64,000 nt of DNA from Pseudomonas lijiangensis (GTDB lineage: Bacteria; Pseudomonadota; Gammaproteobacteria; Pseudomonadales; Pseudomonadaceae), in assembly GCF_018968705.1 (NCBI RefSeq), contig NZ_CP076668.1, positions 4,351,001 through 4,415,000 on the forward strand, in the 5' to 3' direction. The position numbers and the translations under genes are program-made. A model generated the notes under the pieces. The model made no database searches. It worked only from the letters and a program-made list of their open reading frames with translations, and was not told the origin of the DNA. Below are positions 1 to 11,415 of this stretch, piece by piece (the stretch's first letter is position 1; every line of letters begins with the position of its first letter).

Positions 1-85
1 GCAGCTTGCTGGCGACGTGGCCTGTGAAAACAGCACATTTGTATCGCCGGTCACATACCATCGCCAGCAAGCTGCCTCCCACAGG
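1..85. repeat. REPIN, family I (left end cut by window)
   Basis: Two inverted REP arms face each other across a short spacer. The right arm reads TCGCCAGCAAGCTGCCTCCC at about 60-79 and the left arm, GCAGCTTGCTGGCGA, starts at base 1, so its outermost bases lie outside the window. The same doublet recurs at 7595, 11291 and 18879, which defines a family. REPINs of this kind are moved by RAYT transposases; none is encoded in this window. Confidence 0.85.
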
Positions 86-121
86 TACTGCATTCCAGAC
101 CCAGCTTGAACATCCGGAACA

Positions 122-856
122 ATGCCGCACATGACTCCACCCCCGACATTCCCCACCTGTTGCTCCATCCCCACCCAACACTGGCCACTGCCACGGGCAG
201 TGCCGGGGGCGGTGTTGGTCAGCAGCCATTTCGATCCACAAAAACTGGCCGAAGGTGATTTTCAGCGTTGCGCCATCGCGCCGCCTGCCAGCATCCAGCG
301 CTCGGTCGCCAAGCGTCAGGCAGAATTCCTCGCCGGTCGGCTCTGCGCCCGTGAAGCCCTGCACCAACTCGATGAGCGTCTGTACGTCCCCGCCATTGGC
401 GAAGACCGTGCGCCGATCTGGCCCGGCGATATCAGCGGTTCCATCACCCACAGCACCGGCTGGGCAGCCGCCATCGTTGCTTCCCGACAGCAATGGCGCG
501 GGTTGGGGCTGGATACCGAAAACATGTTGAGCACCGATCGCGCCACGCGACTGGCCGGGGAAATCCTCACCGCCGATGAACTGGCCGCCATGGCAGCCGG
601 ACCGGAAGAAGACATCGCGCTGCGGGTCACCCTGACCTTCTCGATCAAGGAAGCGCTGTTCAAGGCCCTCTACCCTATCGTGCAAAAGCGCTTCTATTTT
701 GAAGACGCGCAACTGCTGGAATGGTCTGCCGATGGTAGCGTGCGCCTGCGCCTGTTGATGGACCTGTCCAGCGAATGGCACAGCGGCAAGGAACTGGAAG
801 GCCAGTTCAGCCTGCACGATCAGCACTTGTTGAGTCTGGTGAGCATCGCCGCCTGA
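122..856 (+). CDS. pcpS: 4'-phosphopantetheinyl transferase
   Basis: This enzyme moves the phosphopantetheine arm of CoA onto carrier proteins, and in Pseudomonas one enzyme of this type serves both fatty acid synthase ACP and NRPS/siderophore carriers. The 244-residue protein has the EntD/PcpS layout: RQAEFLAGRLCAR near residue 66, GSITHS near 107, the metal-binding segment GLGLDTE near 128 and FSIKEALFKALYP near 173. It resembles P. aeruginosa PcpS along its whole length. The ATG at 122 has a weak GGA upstream; an ATG at 131 is an alternative. It converges on the fhuF-like gene with almost no gap. Confidence 0.93.
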   Translation: MPHMTPPPTFPTCCSIPTQHWPLPRAVPGAVLVSSHFDPQKLAEGDFQRCAIAPPASIQRSVAKRQAEFLAGRLCAREALHQLDERLYVPAIGEDRAPIWPGDISGSITHSTGWAAAIVASRQQWRGLGLDTENMLSTDRATRLAGEILTADELAAMAAGPEEDIALRVTLTFSIKEALFKALYPIVQKRFYFEDAQLLEWSADGSVRLRLLMDLSSEWHSGKELEGQFSLHDQHLLSLVSIAA

Positions 857-857
857 A

Positions 858-1544
858 TCAGCCCGGCAACGGGCAATGCTCGCAGCGCCCTACCCATGCC
901 ACCTGATAACTCAGGCAGCAGGTGCGGCGCTGACGACGCTGACCGACATGAGTGACCGCCTGAAACAACGGGTTGCGTCTGCCGTCCGGGCGCACTCGCA
1001 CAGCCAGCAAGGCCTGCCCGGCCTCCAGCGACACCTCGCTGCACTCACCCAGTTGCACCAGACAACGTTCCAGATACTCCCCGGCGCTGCACCACAACAC
1101 GCTGCTGGCAAGGCCGCCATAAACGCTCAGTGTGTCAATGAAGGGTTGCAGGTTATCGTCCAGCAGACCGGCGAAACGCTCGAAGGGATCGACCGGCAAC
1201 ACTTGATAAGCAGCGCCCTCGCCCAGCAATTTCACTCCTGTCGGCACGCCCCGCTCATCCAGTGCCAACGCCACCTGTTCCAGATGCAAAGGCCAGTGCC
1301 AGCGATAAACAAGGCTGGCCACCACCTGCGGCGCAATCACCTGCATGAAGTAATACTTGGCCCATTGCGACACCAGCACCGGCAAGTGATCGGTCATCAA
1401 TTGCGGCCCATAAAGCCCGGTCAGCAGCGCATCCAGGGATTTCTTCTGCAGCAGATCCGGCAAGGTTCTGACCGGCCCGGAATGATCCACCGCCAGCAGC
1501 GCCTGCCCAAACCGCTCCAGGGGCCCGGCAAACAATGCACTCAT
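858..1544 (-). CDS. FhuF-like siderophore-iron reductase
   Basis: FhuF-family proteins reduce ferric siderophores in the cytoplasm to release iron. The roughly 228-residue protein ends in the family's [2Fe-2S] cysteine pattern: a CC pair, then about ten residues, then CEHC. An upstream in-frame start at 1568 exists, but ATG at 1544 overlaps the sensor kinase stop by four bases (ATGA), which is typical translational coupling, so I prefer it. The gene is therefore probably the last cistron of a regulator-regulator-reductase operon. No Fur box was seen. The substrate siderophore cannot be told from sequence. Confidence 0.85.
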   Translation of the reverse strand: MSALFAGPLERFGQALLAVDHSGPVRTLPDLLQKKSLDALLTGLYGPQLMTDHLPVLVSQWAKYYFMQVIAPQVVASLVYRWHWPLHLEQVALALDERGVPTGVKLLGEGAAYQVLPVDPFERFAGLLDDNLQPFIDTLSVYGGLASSVLWCSAGEYLERCLVQLGECSEVSLEAGQALLAVRVRPDGRRNPLFQAVTHVGQRRQRRTCCLSYQVAWVGRCEHCPLPG

Positions 1545-3151
1545 CGCGATTCCTGAGTCCGCGGCCACACCAGAGTGAAGCAGGCGCCGCCCAGGCTCGG
1601 GCTGCGGTCAATGGAGGCACGGCCTTCGTGCCAGTTGATGATCCGTCGCACAATGGACAACCCCAGCCCGTGCCCGCCGGACGCCCGGGTGCGGCTGTCG
1701 TCCAGGCGCATGAATGGCGTGAAGATCTGCTCCCAGGCACTTTCCGGTACACCGGGGCCATCGTCTTCCACATCGAGACGACAGCAGCCCGGCTCAAGCC
1801 GATAGCTGATGCTGACCTGGGATTCGGCATGGCGCATGGCGTTGCTCACCAGATTCTGCACGGCACGGTGCAAGTAGCGCGGCTCGGCATCGACCCAGGC
1901 CGATTCGCCCTCACCGATAATCACGCACTCCCCACGCCCCACCCGGACATTGGCGCGCAAGGGTGCCAGTTCGGCAATCACCTGATTGATCAGCAGATCC
2001 AGATCGATACGCTGGAAATTCAGGGTCGGCGCGCCCTGCTCCAGTCGCGCATAGGTCAGCATCTCGTCCACCAGCTTGTCGAGGTCCTGGATGTCGCTGT
2101 CCATACCGGTCATGTATTTGTTGCGCGCTTCGGGGGTCGTGGCGTCGCGGATCATCTCCAGGCCGAAACGCAGACGCGATACCGGGGTGCGTAGCTCATG
2201 GGACACCGCACGCACCAGCTCCCGCTGAATCATCAGCGAACGCTGCAAGTGCTCGGCCATGCTGTTGAACGCAGTCGCCAGACGCCCGATGGAGTCGGAG
2301 CCCTCGGTGGGCACCCGGGTTTGCAGGCTGCCTTTGGCGATCAGGGTCGCGGCGGCTTCCAGCGCCTGAACCCGTCGCTCAAGAGGCCGCACCAGCAGGT
2401 AAACCACCACGCCGATAAAGCACAGCCCCAACAGCGCAATCAGCACCAGCAGTTGCGGCGGATAAGGATTCATCTGGTATAGCGGGCCGATTTCCAGCAC
2501 CCAGTTGGTGTCAACGATCCCGGACAATACACGGATGGAATCTCCGCCCTTGCCCAGCGCCATGACCGTGTCGCCTTCATAGACACGCCGCCGCTGATCG
2601 TCGTCCAGATCGGCCTGATCCAGGGCAAGTAGTTTCAGGTCGAAACCAAAGCCCTTGCTCACCTGCAAGGCTTGCAGCCGGGCCGGTTGCTCATCCACCG
2701 GCAGGCGCACCAGTTCGTCGATCAATAAATAGATGGTCGCCCGCGCCAGTTGCTCGGTGATCTGCTGCACCTCGCCGGTCAGCAACAGATGCTCGTTGTC
2801 GCTGAGCTGACGATAGACCCTGGCCGCGTGCGGGCCGATCTGCTCGACCACCACCTGCCCACGCTGCAAGCGACTGCGGGCGCTGCTGTCCAGGTTCGCC
2901 TGCTCGACGCTCTGCAAGCTCAGCGGAATGCCCAGCAAGCGTTCCCATACCGCCAGCGCACGACGACGCTCGATGTCGTTCAGGGGAATCAGGTTATCGG
3001 CCATCACCGTAAACGTGCCGTGTGCCAGACGCTCGCGGTATTGCCCGCTGCGCTCCTGATTGAGCAGGTGCAGCGCCAGCACACCCAACAAGGCCACCAG
3101 CACCAGCACGCCCAGCATGCCGCCATAGATGCGCAGGAAAATGGAGTTCAT
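1541..3151 (-). CDS. Sensor histidine kinase, RstB-like
   Basis: Inner-membrane sensor of a two-component system, 536 residues. A transmembrane helix lies near residues 5-30, a periplasmic region of about 200 residues follows, a second helix lies near 233-254, then a HAMP linker, the H-box SHELRTP with the phosphorylated His at 318, an N box with NLVSNAMRHA, and DDGPGVP and GLGLSIV ATP-binding motifs. The gene starts three bases after the response regulator stop. RstB is the closest family by H-box and layout; the inducing signal is unknown. In P. aeruginosa a related pair also sits beside nrdA, so the location is conserved. Confidence 0.9.
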   Translation of the reverse strand: MNSIFLRIYGGMLGVLVLVALLGVLALHLLNQERSGQYRERLAHGTFTVMADNLIPLNDIERRRALAVWERLLGIPLSLQSVEQANLDSSARSRLQRGQVVVEQIGPHAARVYRQLSDNEHLLLTGEVQQITEQLARATIYLLIDELVRLPVDEQPARLQALQVSKGFGFDLKLLALDQADLDDDQRRRVYEGDTVMALGKGGDSIRVLSGIVDTNWVLEIGPLYQMNPYPPQLLVLIALLGLCFIGVVVYLLVRPLERRVQALEAAATLIAKGSLQTRVPTEGSDSIGRLATAFNSMAEHLQRSLMIQRELVRAVSHELRTPVSRLRFGLEMIRDATTPEARNKYMTGMDSDIQDLDKLVDEMLTYARLEQGAPTLNFQRIDLDLLINQVIAELAPLRANVRVGRGECVIIGEGESAWVDAEPRYLHRAVQNLVSNAMRHAESQVSISYRLEPGCCRLDVEDDGPGVPESAWEQIFTPFMRLDDSRTRASGGHGLGLSIVRRIINWHEGRASIDRSPSLGGACFTLVWPRTQESR

Positions 3152-3154
3152 GGG

Positions 3155-3892
3155 TCAGCCGCTGAAGACAAAGCTGTTCATGTCCTGCGCCGCTTCGGGC
3201 ACGAACAGATAGCCCTTGCTGCGCACCGTCTTGATCAGGCGCGGGTGAATCGGATCGTCACCAATGCGCGGGCGGATGCGCGAGATGCGCACATCGATGG
3301 AACGGTCCTGGCCGTCATAGCCGACGCCACGCAAGGCGGTGAAGATTTCCTCCCGCGACAGGGTGCGCCCGGCATTGGCCACCAGCAGCCACAGCAGATC
3401 GAACTCGGCACCGGTCAACTCGATGCTCTGGTCCCGAAGCCAGGCCTCGCGCAAAGCGTTGTCCACCACCAGCGGGCCGAACACCAGACGGCGCAATTCG
3501 GCGGCCGGCACTTGCGGTGCTTCGCTGCGCCGCAGCAAGGCGTGGATACGCGCCAGCAATACCCTGGGATGAACCGGCTTGCAGACAAAATCGTCAGCAC
3601 CGGTATCCAGGCCCTGGATCTGGTCGGAGTCGTCGGTACGTGCGGTAAGCATCAGGATCGGCCCGTCATAACGATCACGAACCTTGCGGCAGATGCTCAG
3701 GCCGTCTTCGCCGGGAAGCATCAGGTCGAGGATCACCAGATCAGGCTGCTCATCAATGATGCGCGCTGCCGCCAGAGCGCCATTGCCCTCGATGGTGACG
3801 CTCAGGCCGTTGCTCTGCAGATAATCGCAGGTCAGTTCGGCCAGTCGCTGGTCATCTTCGACGATCAGCACCTGCCAGTTTTCTTGCTCCAC
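3155..3892 (-). CDS. OmpR-type response regulator, RstA-like
   Basis: DNA-binding response regulator, about 245 residues. The receiver domain shows acidic residues VEDD near 11-14, the phosphoacceptor Asp at about 56 (LVILDLMLPGEDG), the switch Thr in LTAR and the conserved Lys in CKPVHP. The C-terminal winged helix is OmpR-like (GAEFDLLWLL, SIDVRISRIRPRI, VRSKGYLF). I chose the GTG at 3892 because AGGAGG lies seven bases upstream on the minus strand; an in-frame ATG at 3985 would add an unconserved tail. It is the first gene of the operon with the kinase and FhuF-like genes. Confidence 0.92.
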   Translation of the reverse strand: MEQENWQVLIVEDDQRLAELTCDYLQSNGLSVTIEGNGALAAARIIDEQPDLVILDLMLPGEDGLSICRKVRDRYDGPILMLTARTDDSDQIQGLDTGADDFVCKPVHPRVLLARIHALLRRSEAPQVPAAELRRLVFGPLVVDNALREAWLRDQSIELTGAEFDLLWLLVANAGRTLSREEIFTALRGVGYDGQDRSIDVRISRIRPRIGDDPIHPRLIKTVRSKGYLFVPEAAQDMNSFVFSG

Positions 3893-4144
3893 AAGCGGCC
3901 TCCTGATTGTTGTTATGCAAGGCGTTTTTATCGCATCGGTGCGAGCGATTGTAGCAAGCGCGGGGACAAGCACACGACATGCCAAAGCGGCCTTGCATCA
4001 TATGTTTTTTGTGATAGGGTTCGCGCCCGCAAAAATCCGCTTCGAGTCGCACATCAATGTAAAAAACGATGACAAACGGTCCGGCTCAGTAGTTATGCGG
4101 CCTACACGCGATATGGGCGATTCATACACAAACTACGCACAAGC

Positions 4145-4153
4145 TTATCCACA
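4145..4153 (+). promoter_or_regulatory. DnaA box upstream of nrdA
   Basis: The bases TTATCCACA match the DnaA consensus exactly. It lies 28 bases before the first NrdR-like box. In E. coli, DnaA links nrdAB transcription to replication; a similar role here is inference. Confidence 0.6.
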
Positions 4154-4180
4154 GGCTGTGCGTTGCAATTGCTACCGCAA

Positions 4181-4196
4181 ACGCATTATCTTGTAG
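4181..4196 (+). promoter_or_regulatory. NrdR-like box 1
   Basis: ACGCATTATCTTGTAG agrees with the NrdR palindrome ACACWATATATWGTGT at 11 of 16 positions. It starts exactly 32 bases before box 2, the usual three-turn spacing of paired NrdR boxes. Confidence 0.6.
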
Positions 4197-4212
4197 CCCG
4201 ATCCGAAGCGAC

Positions 4213-4228
4213 ACCCTACATGTAGGGT
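4213..4228 (+). promoter_or_regulatory. NrdR-like box 2 (perfect palindrome)
   Basis: ACCCTACATGTAGGGT is a perfect 16-base palindrome and agrees with the NrdR consensus at 12 of 16 positions. Together with box 1 it suggests ATP/dATP-dependent repression of nrdA by NrdR. Confidence 0.65.
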
Positions 4229-4574
4229 TTTGTGGAGAAACACCAGCACGACTCAATCGAGAAATTCAAGCATTTTTCTTGAGCCTGCAAGGTTGAACTT
4301 TAAGACGTGTTCAATAGCCCAAGCGACCGCGCCAGCCTTTGGCAAGCCGGTACACGTCTTGCAACATCAAACCAGCAATCTTCATCAGATTTTCAAGGGA
4401 GCGGAGCCATTGAACCGCTCCCCTTTCGACTTCAAAGCCCGGAAGTGCCGACCAAGCGCTCCCAGCTCCGTTTTGAAGTCCTTTGCAGTCGCCCCATTTG
4501 GCGGCTGAATGCCTCAAGACGGATCGGTGGGTGGCCTGGCTGCCCGAACAAACTTAAAGAACGTGGAGACACCC

Positions 4575-7487
<2,913 letters not shown>

Positions 7488-7519
7488 CACTCAGGTAACA
7501 AAGCACTGAAACACCATCA

Positions 7520-7546
7520 ACCCTCTGCTCATGCAGGGGGTTTTTG
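7520..7546 (+). terminator. Intrinsic terminator after nrdA
   Basis: An 8-base-pair stem (CCCTCTGC / GCAGGGGG with one G-U pair) with a TCAT loop is followed by a T-run, 33 bases after the nrdA stop. Confidence 0.85.
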
Positions 7547-7594
7547 GTTTATGGCAGCCTGAAAAACGCGATCCGTCAGGGTCATAAATCACTT

Positions 7595-7684
7595 TGTGGG
7601 AGGCAGCTTGCTGGCGACGCTTCTGTGTACAGACGCAGAGTTTCTGCCGGCTCACAGGCCCTTTCGCCAGCAAGCTGCCTCCAA
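7595..7684. repeat. REPIN, family I
   Basis: Inverted arms GGGAGGCAGCTTGCTGGCGA and TCGCCAGCAAGCTGCCTCC flank a spacer of about 50 bases. It lies between nrdA and the convergent LysR gene. Confidence 0.9.
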
Positions 7685-7700
7685 CAAGTTTTGTTTGGAC

Positions 7701-7719
7701 CTTAATTGATCGGTGTTAA
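7701..7719 (+). repeat. Recurrent short motif, copy A
   Basis: CTTAATTGATCGGTGTTAA is a near copy of a motif (best copy CTTAACTGATCGGCATTAA at 11394) that recurs five times in the window. It ends one base before the stop codon of the minus-strand LysR gene. Function unknown. Confidence 0.6.
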
Positions 7720-7720
7720 A

Positions 7721-8599
7721 TCAGTTGCTGCCGATCCGTGCCCAGAACTCTTCGGCAGATTGGCTGAGTGGCGCTGCCGGGCGGGTCAGATGGATTTCCA
7801 GAGGTATATCCCAGCTTTCGTCGAGGGCTCTGACCAGACGCCCATCGAGTATTTCCTGCTCGGTAAGGCTTTTGGGCAACCACGCCACGCCTTTGCTTTC
7901 CAGGGCCATGGACATCAGCACCGCCGCGAGGTGGGTGCTGAAAAGCGGTTTGAGGTGCAGGTAATCTTCCTTGCCACGCAGGCGGTGAGCGACGATGCGC
8001 CCCAGACCCGACTCATGGGTGTAAGCAAGGTAAGGTAACGCCGCTGGAGATGTACCGAAATTGGCAGAAGCACTCGCCAGCGGCACGAGCACGTCCTCAC
8101 CCACTTTCTTGCCGATGAACTGATCAGGTGCCAGCAAAGGCGGTACATCGGGGTGGCGATGGCAGAGCAGAAACTGCACCTGTCCATGTATCAGCATCTG
8201 CTCACAGACCGCCATGCTGTCGGAGTGCAGTTGCACCGACTCGATGGGGGCACCGTTTTCCGAGCTGCGAAGCCACTTGGGGAAAAATGTAAACGACAGG
8301 GAGTGAGTGGCCGCAAATTGCAGGGACCTGGCGGCCACACCCGCTAGCTCTTGAGCCTCGTTGCGTATCCGGTACAAACGCCTGGCAGCCTCCTGGACAG
8401 CGGGCAGAATCTGCCTTCCCGCCTCTGTCAGAAACGCTCCCTGAGGTGTGCGCACGAACAGCTCAACCCCCATCCAGTTTTCCAGCGAACGAACTCTGCG
8501 GCTGAAAGCCGGCTGAGTGACGTGGCGTGCTTCAGCGGCACGGACAAAGCTGCCGTACTCCGCAAGCGCTGAAAAGTCTTCGAGCCAGACGAGTTCCAA
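7721..8599 (-). CDS. LysR-family regulator, probable tarD-dctA activator
   Basis: DNA-binding regulator of 292 residues. The N-terminal helix-turn-helix is clear (FSALAEYGSFVRAAEA, then TQPAFSRRVRSLE), followed by a substrate-binding domain of two lobes. The TTG at 8599 is the best start because AGGAGG lies eight bases upstream; a TTG at 8605 would sit only two bases from it. It is divergent from the tartrate dehydratase gene with a 99-base gap, the usual place for a LysR regulator to control its neighbour. The effector is inferred to be tartrate or a related hydroxy acid. Confidence 0.88.
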   Translation of the reverse strand: MELVWLEDFSALAEYGSFVRAAEARHVTQPAFSRRVRSLENWMGVELFVRTPQGAFLTEAGRQILPAVQEAARRLYRIRNEAQELAGVAARSLQFAATHSLSFTFFPKWLRSSENGAPIESVQLHSDSMAVCEQMLIHGQVQFLLCHRHPDVPPLLAPDQFIGKKVGEDVLVPLASASANFGTSPAALPYLAYTHESGLGRIVAHRLRGKEDYLHLKPLFSTHLAAVLMSMALESKGVAWLPKSLTEQEILDGRLVRALDESWDIPLEIHLTRPAAPLSQSAEEFWARIGSN

Positions 8600-8698
8600 G
8601 GGCAATGCCTCCTGTGCATAGGGCGCGGCATTAATAGCATTGGGCGGGTGTCATCGCAAAGCATAACGTGGGGTCATCAACAACAAGAGGAACCCGCC

Positions 8699-9868
8699 AT
8701 GCGTATCGTGGACATTCGTGAAAAAACTGTCTCTATTGCTTCCCCTATCGCCAACGCCTACATCGATTTCTCGAAGATGACCTGCTCGGTTGTCGCCGTG
8801 GTCACGGATGTGATCCGCGATGGCAAGCCTGTCATTGGTTACGGTTTCAACTCCAATGGCCGTTATGGCCAGGGTGCCCTGATGCGCGACCGGTTCCTGG
8901 CGCGTATCACGGAGGCGGATCCCGACACCCTCATCGATCATGAGAACAACAACCTGGACCCGTTCGCCATCTGGAAAACCCTGATGACCAACGAAAAGCC
9001 AGGCGGCCACGGCGAACGTTCGGTTGCCGTGGGCACCATCGACATGGCGGTATGGGATGCCGTCGCCAAGATTGAAGGCAAACCGCTGTATCGCCTTCTG
9101 GCCGACCGCTACCGTAACGGCGTGGCCGATGACAAGGTCTGGGTCTATGCAGCGGGCGGCTACTACTATCCCGGCAAAGACCAGAGCAAGCTCAAGGCAG
9201 AAATGCAGAGCTATCTGGATCGTGGCTACGACGTCGTCAAGATGAAGATTGGTGCAGTGCCACTGGACGAAGATATCCGTCGTATCGAAGCGGTGCTTGA
9301 AGTGGTTGGGGACGGTCGTCGACTGGCGGTCGATGCCAATGGCCGCTTCGATCTGCAGACCGGTATTGCGTACGCCGAAGCCATCAAGAAGTACAACCTC
9401 TTCTGGTACGAAGAGATTGGCGATCCGCTGGACTATGCACTGCAGGCCGAGCTTGCCAATCACTACGAACTGCCCATGGCGACGGGTGAAAACCTCTTCT
9501 CCCACCAGGATGCCCGCAACCTTCTGCGCCACGGCGGCATGCGCCCGGATCGCGATTACCTCCAGTTCGACTGCGCCCTGTCGTACGGGCTGGTGGAATA
9601 CATGCGTACCCTGAAAGTGATGGAAGACATGGGATGGTCGTCGCGCCGCGTGGTGCCCCACGGTGGTCACCAGATGTCCCTGAACATCGCAGCGGGCCTT
9701 CACCTGGGCGGTAACGAATCGTATCCGGACGTGTTCCAGCCTTTCGGCGGCTTCGCTGACGGAATCCGCGTGGAAAACAGCTTTGTAGGCCTGCCGGATA
9801 TTCCAGGTGTCGGCTTCGAAGCGAAGTCCGCCTTGTATGCCGTCATGCGCGAGCTGGGCGAAGGCTGA
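8699..9868 (+). CDS. tarD: D(-)-tartrate dehydratase, enolase superfamily
   Basis: Mandelate-racemase-type member of the enolase superfamily, 389 residues, expected to dehydrate D-tartrate to oxaloacetate. It resembles Bradyrhizobium TarD along the whole chain (for example AYIDFSKMT, GYGFNSNGRYGQG). The catalytic set is in place: KxK at 181/183, metal ligands Asp212, Glu239 and Glu264, and the general acid/base His at 321 in PHGGHQM, all within a residue or so of the TarD numbering. The ATG at 8699 has AGAGGA eight bases upstream. It probably forms an operon with dctA. A close homologue acting on another acid sugar cannot be excluded, but the match is specific. Confidence 0.9.
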   Translation: MRIVDIREKTVSIASPIANAYIDFSKMTCSVVAVVTDVIRDGKPVIGYGFNSNGRYGQGALMRDRFLARITEADPDTLIDHENNNLDPFAIWKTLMTNEKPGGHGERSVAVGTIDMAVWDAVAKIEGKPLYRLLADRYRNGVADDKVWVYAAGGYYYPGKDQSKLKAEMQSYLDRGYDVVKMKIGAVPLDEDIRRIEAVLEVVGDGRRLAVDANGRFDLQTGIAYAEAIKKYNLFWYEEIGDPLDYALQAELANHYELPMATGENLFSHQDARNLLRHGGMRPDRDYLQFDCALSYGLVEYMRTLKVMEDMGWSSRRVVPHGGHQMSLNIAAGLHLGGNESYPDVFQPFGGFADGIRVENSFVGLPDIPGVGFEAKSALYAVMRELGEG

Positions 9869-9879
9869 TCCCTCTATCT

Positions 9880-9902
9880 GCGGCCCCTGTCCAAGAGGCC
9901 GC
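9880..9902 (+). other. Hairpin between tarD and dctA
   Basis: GCGGCC and GGCCGC form a 6-base-pair stem without a T-run 11 bases after the tarD stop. It may tune expression between the two genes or stabilise the tarD end; it is not a convincing terminator. Confidence 0.4.
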
Positions 9903-9961
9903 GGATCAATCTCCAGACCTCAAGCCACATGCCCATCACAACAATAAAATGAGGTGCTTCC

Positions 9962-11269
9962 GTGGAAATCTCCAAGTCCCGCTGGTACAGCCAGCTGTAT
10001 GTGCAGGTGCTGATCGGCATCGTGATCGGTGCCGCAATCGGTTACTTCGTGCCCGATATCGGAGCCAAGCTCCAACCCTTCGCCGATGGTTTCATCAAGC
10101 TGATCAAGATGCTGTTGGCGCCCATCATTTTCGGTACGGTCGTCGTGGGTATCGCAAAGATGGGCAGCATCAAGGAAGTCGGACGCATTGGCGTGAAAGC
10201 GCTGATCTACTTCGAGATTCTTTCGACCATTGCCCTTGTTCTCGGCCTTGTTGTAGTCAACATCGTGAAACCTGGCGTCGGGATGAACATCAACGCCAGC
10301 GCGCTGGATGGAAGTGCGATCAGCAAGTACAGCCAGGCGGCAAGCGAGCAAGGCGGCACCATTGAATTCTTCCTCAACATCATCCCCCATACCTTCCTGG
10401 GCGCATTCTCCAACGGGGTCATGCTTCAGGTCATTCTGCTCTCGGTCCTGATGGGGGTAGCTCTGGTTCAGATGGGCGAAACCAGCAAGCCGCTGATCAA
10501 CACCATTGATCTGTTCCTGCAAGGCCTGTTCAGGATCGTTGCAATGGTCATGCGCCTGGCTCCGCTCGGTGCCGGTGCCGGCATGGCGTTCACCATTGGC
10601 AAGTACGGGATTGGTACCCTGCTTTCACTGGGCCAGTTGCTGGTCGCGCTCTACATCACGACCCTGATTTTCATCGTGGTCATACTGGGTGCGGTTGCAC
10701 GGTGGTCGGGCATGCCCCTCATGCAGTTTCTGCGTTATTTCAAGGATGAAATCCTCATCACCCTCGGAACCTGCTCCACTGAAGCCGTGCTGCCGCGAAT
10801 GATGGTGAAACTTGAAAAGCTCGGCTGCAAGAAATCCGTGGTGGGGATGGTGCTGCCAACGGGGTACACCTTCAATGCCGACGGCACCTGCATCTATCTC
10901 ACCATGGCCGCCATCTTCATCGCCCAGGCGACCAACACGCCCCTGACCTTCATGGATCAGATGATTCTGCTGGGGGTATTCCTGCTGACCTCAAAAGGCT
11001 CGGCCGGCGTGGCGGGTGCGGGCTTCGTGACACTGGCGGCAACGCTCACCACCATCCACTCCATTCCTCTGGTAGGCCTGGTCTTGCTCCTGGGCATTGA
11101 CCGGTTCCTCAACGAAGCCCGAGCCGTGACCAACCTGATCGGCAATGGCATCGGCACCCTCGCCATTGCCAAGTGGGACAACTCGTTCGACGTAGAGGCC
11201 TGCGAGCGTGAAATCGCTGCCATGAAGCACGACAAGGCAGCAAGAAAGGCATTACTGACGCAAAAGTAA
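9962..11269 (+). CDS. dctA: C4-dicarboxylate:cation symporter DctA
   Basis: Inner-membrane symporter of the DAACS family, 435 residues, importing succinate, malate, fumarate and, in this setting, probably tartrate. Family marks include the N-terminal SLYVQV-like helix (here SQLYVQVLIGIVIGA), FIKLIKMLLAPIIF, the TLGTCSTEAVLP segment and PTGYTFNADGTCIY, which contribute to substrate and cation binding. GTG at 9962 has TGAGGT six bases upstream. It follows tarD by 93 bases, so uptake and dehydration are probably co-expressed. It may be an extra DctA besides the housekeeping one. Confidence 0.93.
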   Translation: MEISKSRWYSQLYVQVLIGIVIGAAIGYFVPDIGAKLQPFADGFIKLIKMLLAPIIFGTVVVGIAKMGSIKEVGRIGVKALIYFEILSTIALVLGLVVVNIVKPGVGMNINASALDGSAISKYSQAASEQGGTIEFFLNIIPHTFLGAFSNGVMLQVILLSVLMGVALVQMGETSKPLINTIDLFLQGLFRIVAMVMRLAPLGAGAGMAFTIGKYGIGTLLSLGQLLVALYITTLIFIVVILGAVARWSGMPLMQFLRYFKDEILITLGTCSTEAVLPRMMVKLEKLGCKKSVVGMVLPTGYTFNADGTCIYLTMAAIFIAQATNTPLTFMDQMILLGVFLLTSKGSAGVAGAGFVTLAATLTTIHSIPLVGLVLLLGIDRFLNEARAVTNLIGNGIGTLAIAKWDNSFDVEACEREIAAMKHDKAARKALLTQK

Positions 11270-11290
11270 TCGGCAAGGCACACACAAACG

Positions 11291-11381
11291 TGTAGGAGGC
11301 AGCTTGCTGGCGAAAAAGACTTCAAAACCGACAGATATTCTGTGTCTGTACTGAAGTCGCCAGCAAGCTGCCTCCCACACA
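11291..11381. repeat. REPIN, family I
   Basis: Inverted arms AGGAGGCAGCTTGCTGGCGA and TCGCCAGCAAGCTGCCTCCC flank a spacer of about 40 bases in the gap between dctA and the convergent tetR gene. Confidence 0.9.
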
Positions 11382-11393
11382 GTGATGTATGGC

Positions 11394-11412
11394 CTTAACT
11401 GATCGGCATTAA
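11394..11412 (+). repeat. Recurrent short motif, copy B
   Basis: CTTAACTGATCGGCATTAA, the fullest copy of the recurring motif. It ends three bases before the 3' end of the minus-strand tetR gene and follows a REPIN. Confidence 0.65.
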
Positions 11413-11415
11413 AGG

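Larger units (their letters stand above)
3893..4574. promoter_or_regulatory. Divergent promoter region between regulator operon and nrdA
   Basis: This 680-base gap holds no credible gene. It carries a perfect DnaA box, two NrdR-like boxes (listed separately) and a long nrdA leader. An in-frame extension of nrdA to 4509 exists but has no ribosome-binding site. Confidence 0.7.

Noticed and set aside
7595..7684. REPIN hairpin as a CRISPR repeat or attachment site
   Set aside because: Arms are inverted, not direct, and the same doublet is scattered through the window.
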